NCBI RefSeq assembly: GCF_047263945.1
Contig: NZ_JBLAVB010000006.1
Coordinates: 1 to 64,000, forward strand
DNA: 64,000 nt
Direction: 5' to 3'
From: Rhodospirillum sp047263945
GTDB taxonomy: Bacteria > Pseudomonadota > Alphaproteobacteria > Rhodospirillales > Rhodospirillaceae
Below, one piece after another: positions 10,001 to 20,100 of the stretch (the first letter of the stretch is position 1; the number at the start of each line of letters is the position of its first letter). The translations under genes were made by a program, and so were the position numbers. The notes under the pieces were generated by a model, which searched no databases, was not told the origin of the DNA, and saw only the letters and a program-made list of their open reading frames with translations.

Positions 10001-13000
10001 GTGAGGATGGTAAACCACCCCACCATACGGCTTGCATCCTGATCAGAGAGCAGATCGCGGCCATGGGTTTCCACTTCGATCACGAACGAGGAAGAGCCGA
10101 CCCAATCCACCGCCGCCCCGGCGATTGCGGCGGGCAAAAGCTGTTTGGGACCCTTGGTATGGGTTAAGAGGCGCTTGGTGAGCTCTTGGGATAGGGTGAC
10201 CGTGACCAGGGCCTCATCGTCCTGGCGTCCGCACCAGGGGGGGCCTGCCGACTGGCCCCTCTCGACCCGGGCAATGAGGCCGCGCACGGCCTGCATCAGT
10301 GCCGGGTCATGCATCCGCTTCTCGGTGCTGCGCACCCAATGGGCCCAAGAGGGTGATGGCGGAAGATCCTTGCCCGCCAACAAGGCGGAGAGATCTTCCA
10401 CGATGACCCGCCAAGACACCGCGTCTACCACCAAGTGATGGGCGGTAAGGAAAAGTTGGGTGACGTTGCCCTCTGGGCTCTGGCAAAGTACCGCACGCAG
10501 AAGCGGAGCGGCGTTGAAATCATGGGCTGCCTGGGCAGCGCGGCAGCCTTGTTCGAACCCATCCGGGCCATGACAGGTGACGGGAACATTTACCTCCGTC
10601 GCGGCTCGGATATCAGCGATCCATTCCCCGTCCTTTGCACGGAATTGGAGGCGTAGTGCATCATGTCGACCGACCAACTTGTTCAGGACTTCAGATAGAA
10701 CCTCCACCGAGACCCTATGTCGAACAGCCAACCGCACCGATTGGTTCCAATGGGCTGGTTCGAGCAGGTCCCGGGAGAAGAACCAGGACTGCATCGGGGT
10801 GAGCGGTAAATCCAAGACCGGCTGGGTTGGGCTGGCCTGTGTACTCGGCAAGGTGGTTTCCGCCGCTGCGGCTTGTTCGGCTACCGTTTGGTATTTCAAC
10901 AGCTGACGCATGGTCAGGCCGATACCGGCTCGCGCGGCACGCATCGCCACCTGCATGGACAGGATGGAATCCCCGCCCAGCTCAAAGAAGTTGTCATGGA
11001 TTGAAACCTGTTTCACCGACAAGAGCTCGGACCAAACCCGGCAGAGTGTCTCTTCGACAGGATTGGTTGGCCCGACAGGTGGTGTCTTCCGCTCAACCGC
11101 GCCCGGTTCCGGTAGGGCGTTTAGATCCACCTTGCCGTTGTGTTTTGTCGGCAAGGTGTCGAGCCTGACAAAGGCGGCGGGGACCATATAATTGGGCACA
11201 CGCTTGGCGAGGGTCTGTCGAATCTGTCGGACATTGAGTTCTTCCCCCTCACGCGGGACCAGATAAGCGACGAGTTTTTGCGCCCGTTGGCCATCACCAA
11301 ACACTTTGATCACGGCCTGGGAGATGGCGGGATCAGAGAGCAGATGGCTCTCGATTTCCTGGGGTTCGATACGAAAGCCGCGCAGCTTGATTTGATTATC
11401 GATACGGCCGACGAAGTCCAATGTACCGTCCGATCGCCAGCAGACCTTATCGCCGGTGCGGTAGACGCGTCCCTCGCCCAGGTGGGGTACGGAGTCCAAA
11501 TATCCCTTGGCGGTTTTTTCCGGCGCGTTCAAATAGCCTCGACTGACGCAATCTCCGCCGATCACCAATTCCCCCGGCACGCCAAAGGGCATCCGGTTCA
11601 GGTGACGGTCGACCACATGGGCACGCACGTTGGACATCACCTTACCGATGGGTATTGGGTCGGGCACCTCGTCGCCTGCCGTCAGTGGTTGCAGGGTGAC
11701 CATCACCGTGGTTTCTGTCGGCCCATAAGCGTTGAAGAAAGTGCCCTTGTCCATATGGGCCACCAAGCGTCGCAGATGCACGGGCGACGCCACCTCTCCC
11801 CCACTCCAGATCGTTTCCAGAGATGCCAAAGCCTCCGGTGCTTCGTCGATCATGCGGTTGAGCAAACCGGTGGTCAAAAACACGTGGTGAATGTCATGTT
11901 CCGTTAAAATCTTGGCAATATCCAAAGAGCCAAGGGGCCCCGTTGGCGCGACCATGATCTGCCCGCCCCTGGTCAGCGGCAGCCAAATCTCAAAGGTGGC
12001 GGCATCAAACAAGATTGAGGCCGTGTGCAACATTGTGCGCCTTTCAAACTCGCCAAATCGACTTATGGCAAGGCAAAAGCTGACCACATTGCGATGGGTG
12101 ACGCAGACCCCCTTGGGCGCACCGGTGGAGCCGGAAGTGTAGAGCACATAGGCCAGATCATCCGGGCCGCATTCGATTTGGATCGGCTCAGCCCCCGCAT
12201 CGTCTGGACCTTCCGCCCCTTCCAACAGAACCAAAGGGCGACCGGTTTCGCGGAGATCGCTTTCATATTGGCCAAGCGTCATCAGCGCGGATACATCGGC
12301 ATTGTCGATGATGAAATCCCGCCGGGCTTCCGGCACGGACGGGTCCAGCGGCAGATAGGCGGCCCCGCTCTTCAAGATCGCCACGATACCGACCAAAAAG
12401 GGGACCGAGCGATGACAATACAAGCCGACGATGCTGCCAGGCGTGACCCCGGCGGTGATGAGGTGGCGGGCCAATCTGTTGGATTGACGATCCAGCTCCC
12501 CATAGTTGAGGGATGCGCCCGCATCGTCGGTAGCGGCCAACGCAGGTCGGGTCGGGTCGACGGCGGCCCAATGCTGGATCGCCTCCAACAGCGTGGTGTT
12601 GACCTCTGGCGCACCCACATCGGCCCCGCCGGTGAGCGCGTTTAGAGACCTGAGATCATCGGCATCCAAAAAGGGGATCTGGTCAATCGGGCACTCCGGG
12701 TCCTCGGCCAGGGTGGTGAGGATGTTGCCGTAATGGCGCACCATTTGACGCATGCGCCAAGCATCGAAGAGATCGGTGGTATACTCAAAGGAGATCTGCA
12801 ACTCATCGTCTTGCTCTTCCACCGCACAGCCCAAATCCACGCGGGAATAGCCGGTGTCCAGCGGCACCGGTTCCAGCTCGGCACTCCCCAGCGACAAGGT
12901 TTCCCGGCGCACATTTTGATAGGCGAAGGCGGTTTGATAGATCGGATGCCAGCGGGGATCGCGCAGGGGATTGATGGCCTGCACCACCAGATCGAAAGGC

Positions 13001-14121
13001 ATCGCACCATCGCGCAACACCTCTACACTTTCTTGATGTACTCTGGATATCAGTTCGCGAACACTGGGCGCGTCGGACAGATCGGCGCGCATGGGCAAGG
13101 TATTCACCAACAGTCCGATCAAATCCTCATAAGCTGGATCCTCTCGGCCCGAAAGAGCCACGCCGACCAAGAGATCAGCCTCGTTGCTATAGCGGTTCAG
13201 CAGCACATAAAACCCGGCCAATGCCACCATGAAGGGGCTCGCCCCTAAGGTCTTGGCCAATTGCCGAATAGGCTTGGCGGAAACCCGTGTGGTCACGGTC
13301 TGTCCACGTTGATCCCTGTCCGGCGGACGGCGGCGATCGGCGGGGAGCTCCAACAAATCCGGACAGCCTGCCAAGCGGTCTCGCCAATTGGCTTTCAGAT
13401 CCTCTAATGCGGTGCCGGGGAACTCCCGTTGTTGTGCCCGCACATAGTCCCGATAGGAGGGGGCGGCGATGGCCTCGATATCCTGCCCCTCGTAGGCTGC
13501 GCCCAGATCCTTCAGGAACACACTGATCGACCAACCGTCGGCGATGATGTGATGCAGGCAAAGGCCCAGTAAATGCCGGGTGGGGGAGAGCTTGACCAAA
13601 TGGGCGCGTAACAGCGGTGGGCGGGTTAAATCAAACGGGCGGGCCAGAGTCTCGGTCAGTAGCGCCTTCCCGGCGGAGTCCGGATCGGGTGCGTCGGAGG
13701 CGTCGGTAACGGTGAAAGGGACGCTCAGTCCCTCGGCCACGATCTGGCGCGGGGTGTCGTCTTGTAGCGTGAAATGGGTGCGCAAGGACTCATGACGCCG
13801 CATCACCGCGTTCAACGCCTCTTCCAGCCGAGACACGTCCAAAGGACCGTCAATCCGCGCCCCACCGATGATGCAATAGGCCGCCCCCACCGACACCGAT
13901 TGCTCAATCAGCCAGAGACGCCGCTGCGCGTGGGAAAGCGGGGCGCTTTGGCCGAGGTCGCTTTGCAAATGGTGGATCAATTCCTCCCGGCAGCCGCTGA
14001 TTTCCGCCCGGCGCTCATCGGTGAGCGCCCCTTTCGGGGCCCGGAAACCTAGCTTCCCATCTTCGACGTGAAGGCGGATGCCCGCGACGGACAGCCGGTC
14101 GATCAGCGTTTGCACACTCAT
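7042..14121 (-). CDS. Terminal NRPS: TubC_N-C-A-PCP-E-C-PCP-TE
   Basis: 2359 residues. Order: TubC-type N-terminal docking domain (1-55); C (60-490, HHIIADG 190-196); A (510-1010, YTSGSTG about 661); PCP (Ser about 1052, LGGDS); epimerisation domain (about 1105-1515, HHLVVDAVSW); a second C (about 1550-1985, HHSLLDGWS 1689) opening with the RQQQGML motif usual for C domains that accept a D-residue; PCP (Ser about 2045, LGGHS) with no A domain between; thioesterase (2100-2359, GHSFGG Ser about 2174, late His about 2335). The A-domain pocket reads D-A-F-F-W-G-A-V-M-(K), hydrophobic but not one I can assign. E should make that residue D. TE releases or cyclises the product. The ATG overlaps the upstream stop (ATGA). 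Confidence 0.95.
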   Translation of the reverse strand: MSVQTLIDRLSVAGIRLHVEDGKLGFRAPKGALTDERRAEISGCREELIHHLQSDLGQSAPLSHAQRRLWLIEQSVSVGAAYCIIGGARIDGPLDVSRLEEALNAVMRRHESLRTHFTLQDDTPRQIVAEGLSVPFTVTDASDAPDPDSAGKALLTETLARPFDLTRPPLLRAHLVKLSPTRHLLGLCLHHIIADGWSISVFLKDLGAAYEGQDIEAIAAPSYRDYVRAQQREFPGTALEDLKANWRDRLAGCPDLLELPADRRRPPDRDQRGQTVTTRVSAKPIRQLAKTLGASPFMVALAGFYVLLNRYSNEADLLVGVALSGREDPAYEDLIGLLVNTLPMRADLSDAPSVRELISRVHQESVEVLRDGAMPFDLVVQAINPLRDPRWHPIYQTAFAYQNVRRETLSLGSAELEPVPLDTGYSRVDLGCAVEEQDDELQISFEYTTDLFDAWRMRQMVRHYGNILTTLAEDPECPIDQIPFLDADDLRSLNALTGGADVGAPEVNTTLLEAIQHWAAVDPTRPALAATDDAGASLNYGELDRQSNRLARHLITAGVTPGSIVGLYCHRSVPFLVGIVAILKSGAAYLPLDPSVPEARRDFIIDNADVSALMTLGQYESDLRETGRPLVLLEGAEGPDDAGAEPIQIECGPDDLAYVLYTSGSTGAPKGVCVTHRNVVSFCLAISRFGEFERRTMLHTASILFDAATFEIWLPLTRGGQIMVAPTGPLGSLDIAKILTEHDIHHVFLTTGLLNRMIDEAPEALASLETIWSGGEVASPVHLRRLVAHMDKGTFFNAYGPTETTVMVTLQPLTAGDEVPDPIPIGKVMSNVRAHVVDRHLNRMPFGVPGELVIGGDCVSRGYLNAPEKTAKGYLDSVPHLGEGRVYRTGDKVCWRSDGTLDFVGRIDNQIKLRGFRIEPQEIESHLLSDPAISQAVIKVFGDGQRAQKLVAYLVPREGEELNVRQIRQTLAKRVPNYMVPAAFVRLDTLPTKHNGKVDLNALPEPGAVERKTPPVGPTNPVEETLCRVWSELLSVKQVSIHDNFFELGGDSILSMQVAMRAARAGIGLTMRQLLKYQTVAEQAAAAETTLPSTQASPTQPVLDLPLTPMQSWFFSRDLLEPAHWNQSVRLAVRHRVSVEVLSEVLNKLVGRHDALRLQFRAKDGEWIADIRAATEVNVPVTCHGPDGFEQGCRAAQAAHDFNAAPLLRAVLCQSPEGNVTQLFLTAHHLVVDAVSWRVIVEDLSALLAGKDLPPSPSWAHWVRSTEKRMHDPALMQAVRGLIARVERGQSAGPPWCGRQDDEALVTVTLSQELTKRLLTHTKGPKQLLPAAIAGAAVDWVGSSSFVIEVETHGRDLLSDQDASRMVGWFTILTPILIDWREDQDSLAAMADTLARIELGLEVPDAHARLTSFGPKHLRTPLSALPTGEIAINYIGVLDTAVSDDGPFQPMDTPSELDKAASNLRTHRLEVVGAVDGGQLQIAFRFNAGQDTAEEIEALAARVERVLDQTLRQDLPPPLPRWVAQAGADPDLVQRICESLRCKTEDITQILPLARQQQGMLLDALAGPSSEANVEQSRLVLCCPFDPDALGRAWRIIAERHPILRSGFVWQGLSRPVQAVLKAEIARPEVHVVKTHPNPEHWLRDLRAKGIDFTKAPLINLAMIRAEQADDSFACVRARGTWVLALTFHHSLLDGWSLPVLVAELMAAYRAEITQDRSIAFPPVRPYSDYVAWQEGQDEAAAERVWRKNLADFPGPALPGIETPDTLGGSGYGDAHAELGADALAKLTAAARSQSLSMNMVVQGALAIVLSAIGGGRDVVFGATTSGRPTGLSGSNAMIGLFSGSVPVRIKLAAGQAFWPLLSALQEESAQGCEVDYLGAGRIHNCTDLSAAIPLFEILLVYENFPTGQDDSTEPDWQIQDYTAVGSRTRYPVALLVMPGETLRFHLIHQRHRVPDAVAHKLLGLLTTCLDHIANGETDIDSLLRTAHPPEPLAIPKAPWRESPGKTGRAPTTPTELRLANIWAEVLGLESLSAEANFFELGGHSLKAMDLAARLSKVMGRDFPISLLFARPTLAELAAAVDQGLVRPLPVLPLANEDASHPPVFLFPGASDTPHAYGDLARDLGGNQPVHGLHYKALRDIENIEPTVEALAARAVVEMRRLQPVGGLRLVGHSFGGAVVLAVAALEEEAGRSVDLAVVLDLPPPPIDPTLLPANDEAGLIAEIVEAAALFFNRPIPLTAADLSGLDRPERLTRFTQALVHSGLLPDGIGSAAVETVLENYRFCISALKDFHPKPLATRLHVVAAETSSFEVPGAEGWSSITSGGAERHQVVGDHITMITAPHVATLATVLRKLLTSID

Positions 14122-17100
14122 AGGAAACCTTCCTCCTCATCCTCTTCTTCCACCTTCTTCGATGTGGTTTTCGCTGCCAGGACTTGCTGGATTTGCTTGG
14201 CCAAACCGGACACGGTGGGGTGGCCGAGCGCCATGGCCAAAGTCACCGAGACCCCCAATTTTCCGCCGAGATCATGGACGATCTGGGTAGCCGCCAAACT
14301 ATGTCCGCCGAGTTGGAAGAAATCCTCGTCAAACCGGTTCGGACGCAGGCCGAGGAAATGTTCCCAAGCATCCGCCACGATCCGTTCCAGATCCGACAGA
14401 TCCATTCGCACCGCCTCGGTCGTGCAGGTGACCGGTTCTCTTTGCCGATGAAGCCGGGTGACGAATTGATCCAGGCGCGGGCTCAAGGGGCTGGCCGCCG
14501 CGATGACCCGGTGGGGACCACCGCGCATCAGAATTCGCTCCAGCAAGGCGATACCCTGGCGGGGGGAAAGGGTTCCCGGATTCTGACCTTCATAATCCCA
14601 GCCGTCCCAGGCAACGCTGATCAGAACTGGTCCGTTGGTGCGGGATTGTCGATCGGCCAAGGCGTCCAGATGATGGTTGGCCCCGGCGTAGGTCGCAAAC
14701 CCAACCCCACCTAACACGGTGGAGAGAGAGGAGCAGAGCAGGCAGAAATCCATCGCCCCGCCGTCGTGACAGAGATCGGCCAACTCACTGGCGGCAACCA
14801 CCTTGGCCGCCCGGATCGTCTCGGCGCGCCCCCCCATATACTTGGTGAGCAGCATTTGGGCATCTCGGTCCAGCACGCCCGCCGTATGGATCACCCCATG
14901 CACCACACCAAACCGTTCTTGGGCTTTCTCCATCACCGCTGACATGGCACCGGCTTGGGAAAGATCCGCCGATAAGCCGAGCACTTGGCTCCCGGTTGTT
15001 TCAAGCTCGGCAATCAGGGCCGGATCGATGGTGCGGCCCACTAACACCAAGCGGGCGTCATAGGTTTTCGCCAGATGCCGGGCAAAGCTTCGGCTCATGC
15101 GTCCAAAACCCCCGGTGATCAGATAGACCCCCTCTCGGCGCAACATCGTCTCAGAGGGTGTCGTCACCTCCGGCAGGAAATCTTGCACCCAGGCGACACC
15201 GGCCCGTAGGGCAGCGACGGGGCTCACCGAGTCCTCGGAGACCAAGCGGATCACCCCATCGGCGTCTTTGTGACCGGCCTCGCCGATATCCACCAGATGG
15301 GCCAGAATGCCCGGTGCTTCTTGCGGGACCACATGGGAGAAGGCGGCAAATTGCGCCCTTGCCGGATTCAGTGTTTCGCTCCCCAACACATCACACCCTC
15401 CTTCACTGACAAGACAGAGCTGCCCGGTCCACTCGCCGGCCACCAACCGGCCTGCCTGGCTCGCTATGTCATCGAAGGAGCTGTCGCCGAAGCAGGGCAG
15501 AAGCAAGCGTGCGCCCTCTGGCGGCAAATGATCCGAGGATATCTCTTTCAGATGGGAGACCTGGGCATCCCTTGTCCGCAAGCGGTCCGCTATCCGCTCC
15601 CAGAGCGGGCCCCCCTCACCGACCAAGACCCAGGGTCGGGTTGCCAATTGGCTTCTGGTATCTCCAACGGTCCGGCGGGTCCAAACCGGACGGTAGAGGC
15701 CAGCTTGTTCCGTCGCAGAGATTTGAGGTTTGACGGCGGTCTCGAACCAATAGCGTTTGCGGTCGAATGGATAGGTGGGCAACGTCACCTTGTGGGGGGT
15801 GGGGTCCGGGGCGAAGGCCGACCAGTCCAGATCACGTCCGGCTAAGAACACGCCTGCCACCGCCTCGGCTAGGGGGTAGGCGGCAATCGCCATCAGATCA
15901 CTATTCCCGTCCCGCCTTAACCCAGGATGTGGAGCGACCCAGGCATCAGACGCGGTAAGCAGGCTTGGCCAGTTGGCGGCGCCCGCAGGAAGTTCCCGTG
16001 CGGTCAAAGGGTCCAAGATCGGCAGGCGCGGCACGGCGCGGCGTAATGAGCCCACGCGTGTTGCCGCCGCCTCGTCCCCATCGGCCAGCAAGGTCGCGAT
16101 CCTCACCGCATCCTCCAATTGGATCAGCCCGGCGAAGCAGGCTGCGTCGAGAAGGCTCGGCCCGGCTCCGGTCACCGCGTCGGGTAGATGTCCGGCTTCC
16201 TCCCACATCAGGGCGGTGGCATGGCGATGGATAAAGCGGGTAAGCCTGCTCGCATTGGGATCGGCGGCGAGGATCGCCTCCGCCTGCGCCGATGGCAGGG
16301 AGGCGATGGTGCGTTCAAGGAAGCGGCGGGGGACGGCATGGGCCACGGGCACGGTGCCGAAGTCCCAAATCCGACGTTTGGCGGTTTCCGTCGAGGCGGT
16401 ATGACGGATTGGACCGGCGCGGAGCTTCGCTACCGCCTCTTCCTTGTCCCGGACGATGATCCCGTGTCGCAGCATATGATGCCGTCTGCCCTGCAACAGG
16501 GTGTGGGCCACATCGCGCAAGTCCAGGTCGGAATGGTCTTGGAGATGATCGGCCAATTGCTCGCATTGCCTTTGTAACGCGGCCTCGGTGCGGGCGGTGA
16601 CCACGAGCAGGTGCTGCGGCTCACTGACAGCTGTGAAGGTCCGCGCAGGCGGTTCTTCCACCACCAAATGGGCGTTGGTGCCGCCAATACCGAAACTACT
16701 CACCGCAGCCCGACGGGGGCCGCGTTCCGAATCCCAGCGACGCAGGCGGGTGTTGACCCGAAAGGGGCTTTCCTCCAACTCATGCAGTGGGTTGGATTTG
16801 CTGTAGTGTAAGCTCGGCGGTAGCCGCCCTGTTTCCACCGCAAGGGCCGCTTTCATCAGCCCGGCCACACCGGCGGCGGCATCCAGATGGCCCATATTGC
16901 TTTTCAGCGAGCCAATAGCGCAACTCTCCGGCAAGCCGCTTCGCGCGAAAGCGGTTTTCAGCGCGGCGATTTCCACCATGTCCCCCAGCGGCGTGCCGGT
17001 GCCATGGGCCTCCACATAGCCGATGGTCTCGGACCCACAGTTCATCTTGTCATGCACCGCGCCAATGACCGCAGCCTGTCCCTGCAGCGAGGGCGCGGTG

Positions 17101-20100
17101 TAACCGACCTTATCCGCCCCATCATTATTGATCGCCGAGGCTCGGATGACGCCATGGATATGATCGCCATCCGCCAAGGCATCATCTAATCGCTTCAACA
17201 AGACAACCCCGACCCCATTGCCGGGTACGGTCCCATCGGCGGCCTCATCAAAGGTGCGACAGATCCCGACCGGGGAGGTGATGGATCCCTCTTCCTGCAG
17301 GTAGCCCACATGGTGGGGCACGGTGATGGAACTGCCGCCCGCCAAGGCCGCATCGCAATCCCGATCCTGCAAGGCCCGACAGGCCAAATGGACTGCCACC
17401 AAAGAGGTGGAACACGCGGTTTGCACCCCGACCGCTGGACCATTCAGCCCCAGCTTGTAGGCGGTACGGGAGGCCAAGTAGTCTTTATCACTGCCAATCA
17501 GCATCTGGATGGCCTCTCCGGTCCCCCCGACCGATTGGACCTGATCGCGCAAGGCCAAGCCATAGGTGCTGAATCCCGATCCGGCAAACACGCCCACCCG
17601 AAGGTTTTGGCGTTCCGGCACACAGCCTGCGCGCTCCAAAGCCTCATGGGCGCATTCCAGGAACAACCGGCCTTGCGGATCGAGATAGATCGCATCTTTC
17701 GGTGCGTAACCAAAGAATTCCGCATCAAACAGATCGACATCCGCAAGCGTTGCGGCTTTGGCGACATAGTGGGGGTCATCCACGATGCTTTCGGGCACAC
17801 CCGCGGCCAATAGGGTGTCGCGATCCAGCGAGGTAACGGCATCCACGCCATCGCAGAGATTGCGCCAGAAGCTCTCTATGTCGGGGGCGCCCGGGAAGCG
17901 GCCGGACATACCGATAAGGGCAATCTCGGAGCTACCCGGTCGGACCCCATGGCCGACGGGGAGAGAGCCCTTTCTCCGGGCCTGTTGCTGTTCCTCCCGA
18001 CGATCCAAATGATCGGCCAGGGCATCGATACTGGGGAAGCGAAACAGGTCCACCAAGCTGAGATCCGGAGCAACACTCTGCCGTAGGAGAGTACCGAGCC
18101 GAACCAATAAGAGGGAGTTGCCCCCGACATCAAAGAAGTTCTTGGTGATATCGCGGACAGGCTGATCAAGGACTTTTTCCCAGATCGCCGCGATCCTGAG
18201 TTCCATGGGTGAAATGGGGGTGCGTGAACCACTGCGCTTATCGCTTTGATCCGGTTCGGGCAGGCGACGCCTGTCGATCTTGCCATTGGGCGAAAGCGGC
18301 AGCGCATCGAGTACGGTAAAGCCGCTCGGTATCATATAGCTGGGCAAGCGAGCACCAATGAAATCGCGTACCTCATCGAGGCTCAGGGTCTCGCCGGCAA
18401 CCTCCGCAACCAGATAGGCATGGAGAAGTTGTCCAGCCCGCTCGCTTTTGCCCCAGAGCGCGACAGCGGCCTCATGCACGGACGGGTGGCTGCGGAGGAC
18501 CGCTTCGATCTCCCCCAGCTCGACCCGGAAACCGCGCAGTTTGACCTGATCATCCAAGCGACCGAGATATTCCAATGCCCCATCGGAATTCCAGCGCGCC
18601 CGATCACCGGTTTTAAACAGAGTTGCTCCGGCATCTTCTCGGAACGGGTCGACAACGAAGCGGCTTTTGGTCAATTCGGGGCGACCGTAATAGCCCCGCG
18701 CGACCCCGATCCCGCCGATGAACAACTCGCCGGGGATACCGGCGGGCAGAGGATGGCCCTCCGGGTCCAGCACATGCAGTTGGGTATTGGCGATGGGCCG
18801 ACCGATAGGGACACGGTCCCTGTCCTCGGCGGAACAGGTCCAGGCGGTCACGTCCACGGAGGCTTCCGTGGGCCCGTATAGATTATACAGTCGGGCATCC
18901 AAGCCCAGTTCCAAAAAGCGTTGTACTTGACTCGGCGCCAAGGCCTCCCCGGACGCGAAGACCCTACGCAGTGAGCGGCAAGATTGCGCGTCAGCCACTG
19001 TCAAAAATAGGCTGAGCATGGAGGGGACGAAATGTATCGTGGTGATGCCGCTCTGGGAGATCAGACGACAGAGATACTCTGGGTCTTTATGTCCGCCAGG
19101 TTTTGCCAAGACCAACCGAGCGCCGATCATCAGCGGCCAGAAAAACTCCCACACCGAGACATCGAAGGAAAATGGGGTTTTCTGCAATATCCGGTCAGAG
19201 GTGGTGAGCCCATAGGCTTCCTGCATCCATAGCAGCCGGTTCACAATGCCCCGATGGGGCACCATCACCCCTTTCGGCTCTCCGGTGGAACCGGAGGTGA
19301 AGATAATATATGCGAGGTCGTCACCTCCGGCCGCACAGGGCCGTAATGGTGGGGCAGCATCCAGCTCGGCCAGGGTTTCGTTGGCGTCCAAACAAAGCAG
19401 CGCTGCGTCGTCTGGGAGTTGACTGGCAAAGCGTCGCCAGGTGACCACCAAGCGGGGTTTGGCTATGGCACAGATGGCCTCTAGGCGCTTGGTCGGCAAG
19501 TCCGGATCCATGGGCATATAGGCCCCTCCGGCGGCGATCACGGCCAAGATGGCGGTGACCATGTCGGCGGACCGCTCCAGGCAGATCCCCACGGGTACAT
19601 CCGGGCCCACGCCTCGGCTTTGCAGCAGAGCGGCCAATTCATCGACCCGACGTTGCAGCTCGCCATAGCTGTAGAGCGCATCGGCGCTTTCCAAGGCCAA
19701 GGCTTCGGGGGTCTGCGCCGCTTGGGTCCGGAGCAACGCGGCGAGGGTCTCCGGTGCTTGATAGTCTCTTGCGGTCTCGTTCCAACGCGCCAGATCGGTC
19801 CGTTCCGCCTCGGTAAGAATATCCAGCTTTGCTATTGGCAGATCCGGTTGCGCGGTGGCCTTTTGTAAGAGCAGCAGCAGCCTTTCCCGAAGCCGTTGGA
19901 TGGTCTGTTCTTCGAAAAGATCCAGCCGATAGACGAGGCGGGCGGTGACCCCGTCCCCTGTCTCATCCACATAGAGTGATAGATCATATTGCGCGGTGCC
20001 CACATCTAGAGAAACAGGCTCGATCTTAAGGCTCGGCAATGATTGCGGCGGGTCGAAATCGACGATGTGGGAAAACAGGACTTGAAACAAGGCAGGGCGG

